NCBI GenBank assembly: GCA_016217585.1
Contig: JACRHQ010000021.1
Span: forward strand, 1-9,879
Reading direction: 5' to 3'
Length of the DNA stretch: 9,879 nucleotides
Source: Candidatus Omnitrophota bacterium
Lineage (GTDB): Bacteria > Omnitrophota > Gorgyraeia > Zapsychrales > Zapsychraceae
Part shown: positions 1 through 7,600 of the stretch, one piece after another
Position numbering within the stretch: position 1 is the first letter of the stretch
How the letters are laid out: each line of letters starts with the position of its first letter
Made by a program: the position numbers and the translations under genes
The notes under the pieces: model-generated
The model's database searches: none
Told to the model about the DNA's origin: nothing
What the model saw: the letters and a program-made list of their open reading frames with translations, nothing else

Positions 1-2
1 AA

Positions 3-347
3 AAGGGATACAAAAAGCTATTGGTATGGCAAAAAGCCGATGATTTGGCCTACCAAGTATACCTAACAACGAAAAAATTTCCATCAGATGAGTTGTTTGG
101 AGTTACTTCCCAGTTAAGACGATCAGCTTTATCCGTTCCGACCAATATCGTGGAAGGCTCCGGGAGACAGAATAAGGGAGAGTTAAGGCAATTTTTGAAT
201 ATCGCCCTTGGATCTTTATCGGAAGTTGAATATTTGCTGGAATTCAGTTTGAAGCTTAAGTATTTGCAAAATGAAGATTATGCCAGGCTGGAACTTATTC
301 GAAGCGATGTTGGTGGTTTGCTTTGGAATTTTTATCAGGTTTTATAA
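3..347 (+). CDS. S23/IVP-type four-helix bundle protein, 5' end off window
   Basis: This belongs to the small four-helix bundle family first known from 23S rRNA intervening sequences (S23/IVP) and related to the Avd accessory proteins of diversity-generating retroelements. Family-typical motifs are LLVWQKADDLAYQVY, TKKFP, LFGVTSQLRRSALSVPTNIVEG and, in helix 3, FLNIALGSLSEVEYLL. The frame is open from position 3 (KGYKKLLVWQ), and family members normally have several residues before the VWQK motif, so the true start probably lies just left of the window. A TTG at 21 is the first possible start inside it but would cut into the conserved N-terminus. The end is intact (TAA at 345-347) and all four helices seem present, unlike the shortened paralogue at 1349. 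The gene is visibly more AT-rich than the large gene to the right, which fits horizontal spread. Its molecular role as a stand-alone gene is not established; nucleic-acid binding is inference from Avd. Confidence 0.88.
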   Translation, partial: KGYKKLLVWQKADDLAYQVYLTTKKFPSDELFGVTSQLRRSALSVPTNIVEGSGRQNKGELRQFLNIALGSLSEVEYLLEFSLKLKYLQNEDYARLELIRSDVGGLLWNFYQVL

Positions 348-350
348 CGT

Positions 351-380
351 GTGACGTTGTGACCCGGTGACCTGGTGACT
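351..380. repeat. GTGACNNN octanucleotide array
   Basis: Four units in exact 8-nt register, GTGACGTT, GTGACCCG, GTGACCTG and GTGACT, begin three bases after the stop codon of the four-helix bundle gene. The first five bases are fixed and the last three vary. Unlike the heptads elsewhere in the window, this unit brings a TGA stop into every forward frame, so it could not sit silently inside a gene on this strand. Function is unknown; its position at the 3' end of an S23-type gene parallels the heptads after the second such gene. Confidence 0.75.
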
Positions 381-392
381 TTTATAAATATA

Positions 393-417
393 CAAACCAA
401 CAGCCGCCAACGAGAAA
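393..417. repeat. Left arm of 25-nt inverted repeat
   Basis: This segment (core CCAACAGCCGCCAACGAG) is the reverse complement of 737-761 at 24 of 25 positions. It ends three bases before the Shine-Dalgarno of the small secreted protein gene. The two arms therefore enclose exactly the ribosome binding site, the coding region and the stop codon. Confidence 0.85.
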
Positions 418-420
418 GCA

Positions 421-428
421 AAGGAGGA
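421..428 (+). promoter_or_regulatory. Ribosome binding site of the small secreted protein
   Basis: AAGGAGGA is a near-perfect Shine-Dalgarno ending six bases before ATG 435. It decides the start: the same frame is open from GTG 375, but that codon lies inside the octad array and would put a polar extension ahead of a clean signal peptide. Confidence 0.85.
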
Positions 429-434
429 GAAACG

Positions 435-728
435 ATGATTCGAAAGTTAATGTTGCTCGGGGTTCTGATGACCTTTCTTTCGGCGACGACGTTCGCGTCC
501 GCCGGTGAAGTGTTTATCACGCCTAACGGCACGAAATACCACAAGGAAGACTGCCGCCTGATCAAGAACAAGGGCAGCCTCACGAAAGTCGACAAAGCGC
601 AGGCCGTCAAGGACGGCTACGGCCCGTGCAAGAAGTGTTTCGCCGAGGACGTCGCTGCCGCGACGCCGGGCGCGGCCGGGCAGGACGCCGGGAATCAAAT
701 CAAGGGAAAAAACAAAAAGGGTAGTTAA
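435..728 (+). CDS. Small secreted Cys/His protein (Ada-type metal-binding-like motif)
   Basis: A 97-residue protein. Residues 1-23 form a Sec signal peptide (MIRK charged start, hydrophobic LMLLGVLMTFL, cleavage at ASA/GE). The mature part begins EVFITPNGTKYHKEDC and continues to GYGPCKKCF, giving H36, C40, C65 and C68. This Y-H-x3-C ... G-Y-x-P-C-x2-C pattern recurs in small bacterial exported proteins and at the ends of some secreted nucleases, and resembles an Ada-type zinc site. Metal binding is inferred from the motif, not shown. The tail after C68 is Ala/Gly- then Lys-rich (KGKNKKGS) and probably disordered. The start is chosen for the strong ribosome binding site at 421-428 and the signal peptide. 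The gene sits inside a 25-nt inverted repeat with little other flanking sequence, so it may move as a cassette. No enzymatic function can be assigned. Confidence 0.82.
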   Translation: MIRKLMLLGVLMTFLSATTFASAGEVFITPNGTKYHKEDCRLIKNKGSLTKVDKAQAVKDGYGPCKKCFAEDVAAATPGAAGQDAGNQIKGKNKKGS

Positions 729-736
729 ACAGGCAA

Positions 737-761
737 TTTCTCGTTGGTGGCTGTTGGTTTG
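737..761. repeat. Right arm of 25-nt inverted repeat
   Basis: This segment (core CTCGTTGGTGGCTGTTGG) pairs with 393-417 with one mismatch and begins eight bases after the stop codon of the enclosed gene. In a transcript the two arms could form a long-range stem of about 25 bp around the coding region. There is no U-tract, so it is not a classical terminator. Confidence 0.85.
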
Positions 762-783
762 TTTCGTCCCTCCGGGATGAAAC
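761..783 (+). other. Hairpin upstream of the SpoVG gene
   Basis: GTTTCGTCCC (761-770) pairs with GGGATGAAAC (774-783) over ten positions, with one G-U wobble and a three-base loop. It directly abuts the right inverted-repeat arm and lies about 30 nt upstream of the SpoVG start codon. No U-run follows, so it is more likely an mRNA-stabilising or repeat-derived hairpin than an intrinsic terminator. Confidence 0.55.
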
Positions 784-813
784 AGCGGGGGTAAATATAC
801 GAAAGGAAAAACA

Positions 814-1089
814 ATGGAATCCAATATTCTCACAATACAAGTCAAACGGATCCACCGGCTCGACAACGGCCGGTCGCTGAAGGCCTTCGCCGACATCAAC
901 GTCAACGACGCGCTTTTGATCAAAGGCGTGCGGGTCATCGACGGCAAAAAGGGGATCTTCGTCACCATGCCGCGCGAGCAGTCCACCAAGGACAAAAAAT
1001 GGTACGACACGGTGCGGTGTTTGACGCGCGAGGTGCGGGAACACATCGCCGGTGAAGTATTGAAGGCGTATCAAAAGCAAGAGAATTGA
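814..1089 (+). CDS. spoVG: SpoVG family regulatory protein
   Basis: A 91-residue protein matching SpoVG in length and layout. It opens with a first strand (ILTIQVKRIHRLDNGRSLKAFADINVNDALLIKGVRVIDGKKGIFVTMP), in which the ALLIKGVRVIDGKKGIFVTMP stretch is the family signature, followed by REQSTKDKKWYDTVRCLTR and a C-terminal helix (EVREHIAGEVLKAYQKQ). SpoVG proteins are small cytoplasmic nucleic-acid-binding regulators. They were first found in sporulation and septation of Firmicutes but are widespread in non-sporulating bacteria, so a role in sporulation should not be assumed here. The start ATG follows GAAAGGAAAA (801-810). The gene lies between repeat-bearing gaps, with no close operon partner; the gap to the previous gene (85 nt) holds an inverted-repeat arm and a hairpin. 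Family assignment is firm, the target is unknown. Confidence 0.93.
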   Translation: MESNILTIQVKRIHRLDNGRSLKAFADINVNDALLIKGVRVIDGKKGIFVTMPREQSTKDKKWYDTVRCLTREVREHIAGEVLKAYQKQEN

Positions 1090-1112
1090 CGAGGGCACCG
1101 GTTATCTGATGA

Positions 1113-1168
1113 TCCGGAGATCCGGATATCCGGTTTCCCTAGTCACGGGTTACCGGATTCCCGGATGG
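1113..1168. repeat. TCCGGNNN / CCGGANNN inverted octad hairpin
   Basis: Three octads TCCGGAGA, TCCGGATA and TCCGGTTT (1113-1136) face two in the opposite sense, CCGGATTC and CCGGATGG (1153-1168). The segments 1120-1139 and 1147-1166 pair at 16 of 20 positions around a 7-nt loop. It lies 24 nt after the SpoVG stop codon, so it may protect the 3' end of that mRNA or act in transcription termination, although no U-tract follows. The unit design (five fixed plus three variable bases) matches the GTGACNNN array at 351-380. Confidence 0.65.
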
Positions 1169-1189
1169 CCGTCAGTTGAGTATTCAAAT

Positions 1190-1292
1190 AAAAGGAGGGT
1201 ATCCGCACCTGTGGAGAACAGAGAAGAGTATCAAGGGGGAAAGACCCTGAAAAGGGGACAAACGAGCGGTACTCGCGGATACCTTCCTTTTT
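1190..1292 (+). ncRNA. Candidate structured RNA with terminator-like closing stem
   Basis: The ends 1190-1206 (AAAAGGAGGGTATCCGC) and 1275-1291 (GCGGATACCTTCCTTTT) pair over 17 positions with one G-U. Inside are a hairpin CTGT/ACAG (1209-1212 with 1218-1221, loop GGAGA) and a 7-bp helix GAGTATC/GGTACTC (1226-1232 with 1268-1274, one G-U) that abuts the closing stem. The interior 1234-1256 can form either AGGG/CCCT (1234-1237 with 1245-1248) or CCCT/AGGG closed by a GAAA tetraloop (1245-1248 with 1253-1256). These exclude each other, so the element could switch. The 3' strand ends in a T-rich run, as an intrinsic terminator would. I could not match it to 6S, SRP, tmRNA, hammerhead or any riboswitch I know. 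It could be an independent small RNA or a leader of the four-helix bundle gene 57 nt downstream. The 61-codon frame crossing it has no coding features. Confidence 0.55.
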
Positions 1293-1298
1293 AAAAGC

Positions 1299-1340
1299 CG
1301 TATTTCGTCGCCCGTATCTCGTCGTTCGTATCTCGTGGAC
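1299..1340. repeat. CGTATCT heptad array, left of S23-type gene
   Basis: Six units in exact 7-nt register, CGTATTT, CGTCGCC, CGTATCT, CGTCGTT, CGTATCT and CGTGGAC; every unit begins CGT, so pairs of units also form a 14-nt repeat. The array ends eight bases before the start codon of the four-helix bundle gene and occupies the space where its promoter or ribosome binding site would be expected. Confidence 0.88.
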
Positions 1341-1348
1341 TGTGAAAA

Positions 1349-1609
1349 ATGGCTGAAAAGATTAGAAATTTTAGAGATTTAAATATTTGGAAAAAAGGCA
1401 TGGAAATCGTGGAACAGATTTACCAAACAACACAAAAATTTCCTTCCTGCGAGCTCTATGGGTTGACAACACAGATGCGAAGAGCAGCCGTGTCAATCCC
1501 GTCTAATATAGCCGAGGGGTTTGCAAGAAAACACGGAGAACGAAGCTGTTTGTTGGAAAAAATAGATCATGTTAACCGTATGACGATGAATTTGATTAAA
1601 TGTCTGTAG
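1349..1609 (+). CDS. S23/IVP-type four-helix bundle protein, internally shortened
   Basis: An 86-residue member of the same family as the gene at the left edge. The N-terminal half is canonical (FRDLNIWKKGMEIVEQIY, TTQKFP, ELYGLTTQMRRAAVSIPSNIAEGFARKH). After residue 61 or so it jumps from GFARKHGERSC to LLEKIDHVNRMTMNLIKCL, which is the usual last helix. Compared with the intact paralogue in this window about 33 residues are missing, corresponding to helix 3 (the FLNIALGS region) and its turn. The deletion keeps the frame, so a protein can be made, but probably not a four-helix fold; this may be a decaying copy. No convincing Shine-Dalgarno precedes ATG 1349; the upstream space is heptad repeat. 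It is AT-rich relative to its neighbours. The inverted heptad arrays on both sides suggest that gene and repeats arrived or spread together; this is inference. Confidence 0.8.
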   Translation: MAEKIRNFRDLNIWKKGMEIVEQIYQTTQKFPSCELYGLTTQMRRAAVSIPSNIAEGFARKHGERSCLLEKIDHVNRMTMNLIKCL

Positions 1610-1621
1610 TTAGGGAGTGGT

Positions 1622-1667
1622 TACGAGATACGAAATACGGGATACGAGATACGAGATACCAACGACG
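1622..1667. repeat. AGATACG heptad array, right of S23-type gene (inverted)
   Basis: After a partial TACG come AGATACG, AAATACG, GGATACG, AGATACG, AGATACC and AACGACG in unbroken 7-nt register. These are the reverse complements of the unit types left of the gene, including CGTCGTT (as AACGACG). Positions 1654-1667 pair with 1320-1333 at 13 of 14 bases, so a transcript could fold into a stem enclosing the four-helix bundle ORF. The array lies just upstream of the ribosome binding site of the giant gene. Confidence 0.88.
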
Positions 1668-1680
1668 AAGTACTAATGCA

Positions 1681-1688
1681 AGGGAGGA
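1681..1688 (+). promoter_or_regulatory. Ribosome binding site of the giant SpvB/RHS gene
   Basis: AGGGAGGA ends five bases before ATG 1694 and fixes the start of the giant gene just ahead of a clear signal peptide. Confidence 0.8.
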
Positions 1689-1693
1689 TCTCA

Positions 1694-4600
1694 ATGAAAC
1701 GAAAGTCGCTACAGTTACTCATCGCCAGTCTGTTCCTGTTCACGAATGTCCACGCCGCGTACGCTTCGCCGACCGGCCAGCTTCCCGCGTTCACGGCCCT
1801 TGCCGCGGAAGCCGACCCGCACACGGGCAGCGCCAACTTCGCCGTCCCTGTCGAAGTCCCGCCGGGACGCGGGGGCATCCAGCCCAATATCCAGCTTCAA
1901 TATAATTCCAGTTCGCCCGATGATATCCTGGGGGTGGGATGGAGTCTGGAATCAGGGGCGGTGCAGCGTTCTTCTAAAGGCGGGGTACCCCGTTACGACG
2001 ACACGGATACTTTTCTGTTGATACAAAACGGCGGCGTCCAGGAACTGGTTTTGGACACGGTCACGGGGCTGTACCGGGGCAAGGTCGAAGGGGCCTTCAT
2101 GAAGATCGAACGGACGGCCGGTTCCTGGAAGGTCACGGACAAAAGCGGCATCCAGTATTTCTTCGGCGAAACGCAGGGCTCCCAGGAATACGACCCCGCC
2201 GACGGCAGCCGTATCTTCAAATGGTGCCTTGATAAAGTGGAAGACCCGCACGGCAATTACATGACCGTCGAATATTTCCGGGATGAAAATAAATTGTACC
2301 CCCAGGATATCCGTTACACCGGCAATTCCCAGCGGGGATGGCCGACGTTCGCCCAGGTGGCCTTTGAGCGCGAAGCGCGCCCCGAGGACCAGATCGACCG
2401 CTACAATACCGGCTTTCGCACGGCCATGCGCTACCGTATCAGCGCAATTACAGTCAAGGTCGACGGTAATTTGCAGAGAAGATACGCCCTGGTCTACGAC
2501 GACAGCCGCACGACGGGCCGTTCACTGTTGACCTCCATCGCGCAATATGGTTCCGACGGGTCCAGTCCCCTGCCGCCGGTGACGTTTTCCTATCAGACCC
2601 CGAAAAACCCTGATTTTAATTATGCCGTGACTCCCATGAATAACTCCGTCGCGGGAGATAACCTCTGGAATTACCGTTCCGCGGGTAGTTATGATCGTGG
2701 CGGCAGTAATTATGGCCCCGTCCCTCCAGGCGGGTTTGACGTTAGTTGGGGGCCGACATATACGCAATCATCGGGTGGTAACTGGAGCACTAACAGCCGG
2801 GGCAGCTTGACTTTTTCAGCCGGCCAGGATTCCGCCCACTGGTTCTGGACATATCTCTACATCGATGGTTCAATCCCGAAGACACTGACGGTCCCTTATA
2901 CGACTGAAGGTGTCGACGGGGTGTGGGTAAACCAGAATTATGGGACAAACGCCTCTCAATCCTGGACGCTGCAGGCCGGGTATAATCTCGTCGAAATGAC
3001 GTTTTACAACCAGAATCAGGGTTTCAGTTTCAACCTGAATTATAATCTGGCGGACAATGTTGACTTGATGAGTTCCGGCACCGTGGTCCTGCCGCAACTT
3101 TCCGGCGATTTTAACGCCGACGGGCGCACGGACGTCGCCACGTTTACGGCTGCTTCGGGAAAAATTGATGTGGAGCGTTCCGCCGGGACCACGTTCGCCG
3201 CTAAAGAGACCTGGGCCAGCGGTTTCGGGACAAACGGCAAACTGGTCCTGGGCGATTTCAACGGCGACGGGCGGATGGATATCGGCGGGTTTGACCCTGC
3301 CGGCGGCAACTGGCGCGTCGGTCTCTCCGACGGCAGCCGGTTCAACGACGCGGGGCTGTGGCTCTCCGGCTTCGGGGCCAATGAAGAGCCCAGCAGCGGC
3401 GATTTTAACGGCGACGGCCTGGCGGATATTTTGACATTTTACAAGGCCTCGGGCAATTTGTACGTCCGCATCGCCCTGAATAAAGGAGGGAGTTTCGCGG
3501 CCCTCTCCGGCGGGCAGAATATCCTGATCGGAAGTTCCGACGACATTCCCATTGTCGGCGATTTTAACGGCGACGGGCAGATCGATTTCGGGGCGTTCAA
3601 TAAAGCGGGCGGGAACTGGACGATACGGCTCAATACGGGCGACATCCTCGCGGGGTTGAAGCAACTGCCTGCCGTCTCCGGTTTCGGAGCCGGGCGGAAT
3701 ACGGTCGTTTCGGATTTTAACTATGACGGTCTGACGGACATCGGGTATTATGACGACCCGACGGGGAAGGTGGTCTACCGCGTGTCCAAAGGATTGTCTT
3801 TCGCCGCCGCGGCACAACTGCCGTTTGTCTTTAATATTAAAGGTCCCAACACGCAGATCCAGTCCGGCGATTATAACGGCGACACCCTGGTCGATTTCGC
3901 CGTGTACAATTTGATCGGAAAGCTGGAGATCGCGTTCTCCAGCGGTGTCATGCCGGACATATTGTCTTCCGTTGAAAACGGCCTCGGCGGGAAATCTTCC
4001 ATCGTTTTTAACGCCGCCGTGAATTATCCGCAGACCTTTTTGCCTTTTCCCATCCAGGTGGTGAAATCCATCACGCAGTCCAACGGTCTGGGGGAATCGT
4101 ACACAATTAATAATTCTTACGAGCAGGGATTGTGGGACGCGCAAAAAAGGGAATTCCGCGGCTTCGGCCTGGTGCGCACCACCGACCCCGACGGAAACTA
4201 TTCCGACACCTTCTTTGCCCAGGACGGCATTTATAAGGGAAGGGTCACCGAACAACGCACGTACGACGCCCTTGGCCAATTGTACGGCAAGACGGTCAAC
4301 ACGTGGGCCTATGAGGAGGTGGCCCCCGGGAGCGACTTTATCTATCTGAAACGAAAGGACAATTTTGTTTATGACGGCGACGCGACGGGCCGGCGCTCGG
4401 CCGAAGAATTTTTCTTCGGGGAAACCCCGCAGACGGGCAATCTGACCAAGGCGGTACAACTGGGCGAAGTGGATCTTTCTACCGGCAGCGACATCGGCAA
4501 TGACACGCGCGCGGTGGAGACCGCGTATGTCCAAAATACCTCCGGCGGTAACTGGATCGCTGGTCTGCCGCGACAGACGACGGTCAAGGACAACGCCGGC

Positions 4601-7600
4601 AATATCGTCCGCCAGGCGTGGTTCTATTACGATGACCAGGGCAATACCGCCGCGCCGGTCAAAGGGCTTTTGACGAAAAAAGAGGATTGGGCCGGGACAG
4701 GGAACGTCAACCCGGTCACGCAATACAGCTATGACACGATCGGGAATCTGTTAACGACGACCGATCCCAAAGGCAATATCACGCGCGTCACGTACGACAC
4801 GACGTACAACATGTTCCCGCTGACGACCGAAAACGCCCTCGGTCATAAGGTCATCAATGAATATTACGGCGTCAACGGGGTCGCGCTCTCCGGCAGCGAC
4901 GGGTTAAGCGGCCTCTGGGGCCAGGTAAAATCCACGACGGACCCCAACAACCAAAACGGCAAGCGCGTGTACGACGTGTTCGGGCGCGCCACGGCCGCGA
5001 TCTCGCCTCTGGATTCGATCGCGTTCCCCACCCAAACCACCTCCATTGAATTCCTCGGCAGTTACACCAAAGTCACCACCCGCCAGCGCGTCGAGCGCGG
5101 GAAAGCGGCGACGGTCGACACGGTGAGTTTCATCGACGGTTTCGGGCGCCTCGCGCAGACCAAGGCGCGCTCGGAGGTCAACGGCCGTTATGTGATCAAC
5201 GGACAGACTCAATATGATTCGCGGGGCTTGAAGAGCCGGCAGTATCTGCCGGCGTTCAGCACCAATCCGATGGACGTCATTGATTCCATTGACACCACCA
5301 GGCCCAACACATTGATCACTTACGACGCCATAGGCCGGCCGGTCAGGACGACCAATCCCGACGGGACTTTCGCGAACGTTTCTTACGACGATTGGACCAC
5401 CAGCGCCGTCGATGAAAACGGGCACATACAAAAATCTTATTTCGACGCTTACGGACGGTTGATCACGAAGGAGGAGTATCTGGGCGCCGACGGCCGCAGC
5501 CCGAATTACCCCGCCAAGAACTACGCCTTGTACGCCACAACGCTCTATTCGTATGATTCGGAAGGTAATCTCATCCAGACCAAGGACGCGTACAACAATA
5601 CGACGACGATCACCTACGACGCCCTGGGCCGTAAAACGGCAATGACCGATCCCGATATGGGGAACTGGAGTTATCAGTATGACCTCAACGGCAACCTGAC
5701 CAGGCAGATCGACGCCAAAGGCCAGACACTGACCTTTACCTACGACGCGCTCAACCGTCTGACCAATAAGACCGACGGCATTAACGGGACGGTGAACGTC
5801 AATTATACTTATGACAACGCGTCGAGCGCTAACTCCAAGGGCCGCCTCGCCCAAGCGGCTTACCCCGGCGGGAACACGCAGTTCGCCTACGACGAGCTTG
5901 GCCGCGAACTGCAGTCGATCAAACAGATGAACGCGGCGAATTACAGCGTCAACCGTCAATACGACGCGCTGAACAATCTTGCGCAGGTCCAGTATCCGGA
6001 CCAGAAAGGCGTCTCTTATCAATATAACGCGGCCGGACAGATCGAGGCCGTCACCAATGACCCGACGCTGGTCCCTCCCGTCACGCTTAACGCGCCGGAA
6101 TTGTACCTGATCCAGACCGGAAGTACCGAGCTCAAACTTTCCTGGGGCAGCGTCATCGATGCCGCCGGGTACAAGATCAAATACGGGACCTCAGGCGGGA
6201 ATTACACGACGACCCTCGACGCCGGCGGCGCGCTGAGCAAAGTTATTACCGGGCTTACAAATGATACCGCCTATTATTTCGCGGTCGCCGCTTACAACGC
6301 GAGTGCGGAAAGCGGCAACTCCAGCGAACGCTCGGCGACCCCCGCGGCGCCCGCGCTCATAACGATGCCGTCGCCGCTGGTCCAATATGCTTTTAACGAC
6401 AGCGCGGCCAATGCGACGGTGACGGACACCGGGAGCGGCACGCATCAGGCCACCACCGAGCAGACCTCGGCATACACTTCTGATTTAACCGGCAGCGGGA
6501 CGGCCAGCGCGAGTTCCTGCTTGGGGGGATGCGGCGGCGGTTACGGACCGCAGAAAGCTTTTGATAATGATTTTATTAATTATAACGGCTGGGTGGCGGA
6601 TAATACAAAAAGCGGATGGCTGGCCTATGAATTTTCATCGGCGCAGAAAATCAACCGGTATGTTATTGCCCCGGCCGGGAACATTAAGCCCAATGATGAC
6701 GCCAATCCGCACGACTGGACATTTGAAGGGTTTAACGGTTCCGGATGGGATGTCCTCGATACCCGCAGCTATTCCTCCTGGATCTGGCAATCACCCGTTA
6801 CGTTTAACTTTGCCAATGATACCGCCTACAATAAATACAGGCTTAATATATCCGCCAACGGCGGGCACGTTGAGGTCCAGTTGACGGAAATGGAGATGAT
6901 GGCGTACGCGCCGCTGTATACCAATACCATCGCCTCAAGTGGTAAATTAAACGGCGCCTTTGACCTTAACGGAACCAGCCAGCTGGTCAACGCCGACAGC
7001 CTGCTGGATGTGAAGAACCGTTCCGTCGGATCGATCTCTTTGTGGTTGAGCCCCGACAGCCCTTCGGCCAGCGATGTTGTCTTCTCGTTCGGCGATACCG
7101 ACGGCTCCAACCGGGTCGAACTGCGCGCGGGTAACGACCTGGAGTTCTACATCGCCAACTCGGTCACCGCGTTGCGCGTAAGCCTGCCGAACGCGTTGAT
7201 CGCCGGGTTGTGGTCGCATGTCGTGATCGCGCAGGACGGCAACGGCATCAAGGGGTATGTCAACGGCAACGAAGTGGCGGTCACAGTCCTGGACCAGAGC
7301 CTGGGCCGGGGCGCGTGGTTCAACAGCACCTGGGGGCTGGACAACGCCCGCATCGGTTGCATGAGAAATAATAATCAAGGCAACTCCAATTATTACGACG
7401 GGCGGCTGGATGATTTCCGCTATTATGACTATCCGTTAAAGGCGTCGGAGGTCAAGGCCTTGTACAACGGGGGTTCCGGCACCGAGGCGAAGAACCCGCA
7501 ATACACGGAATACACGCCGTTGAGTCGGCTGCAGAGCGGGAATGAGTGGTGGGATGCAAAAAACGAGCAACTTGCGTATTCCGTATCTCGTATCCCGTAT

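Noticed and set aside
375..434. Upstream GTG start for the small secreted protein
   Set aside because: It lies in the octad array, lacks a ribosome binding site and would bury the signal peptide.
1105..1136. CTGATGA followed by a short hairpin, suggesting a hammerhead ribozyme core
   Set aside because: The GAAA that must follow stem II is absent and no cleavage-site stem is evident; the hairpin is explained by the TCCGG octads.
1109..1294. 61-codon plus-strand frame
   Set aside because: It crosses the octad hairpin and the structured RNA, lacks a ribosome binding site and has no family-like sequence.
351..1667. CRISPR array
   Set aside because: Units are only 7-8 nt and contiguous, without unique spacers of uniform length.
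3..1667. Diversity-generating retroelement suggested by the Avd-like four-helix bundle genes
   Set aside because: No reverse transcriptase and no template/variable repeat pair with adenine-specific differences is visible in the window.
2870..4723. 617-codon open frame on the minus strand
   Set aside because: It lies wholly opposite recognisable SpvB-to-RHS sequence including the FG-GAP repeats; its product has no recognisable domain and its openness follows from the sense codon bias (many NNC/NNG codons).
4904..6022. 372-codon open frame on the minus strand
   Set aside because: Antisense shadow of RHS block A, with no ribosome binding site or domain pattern.
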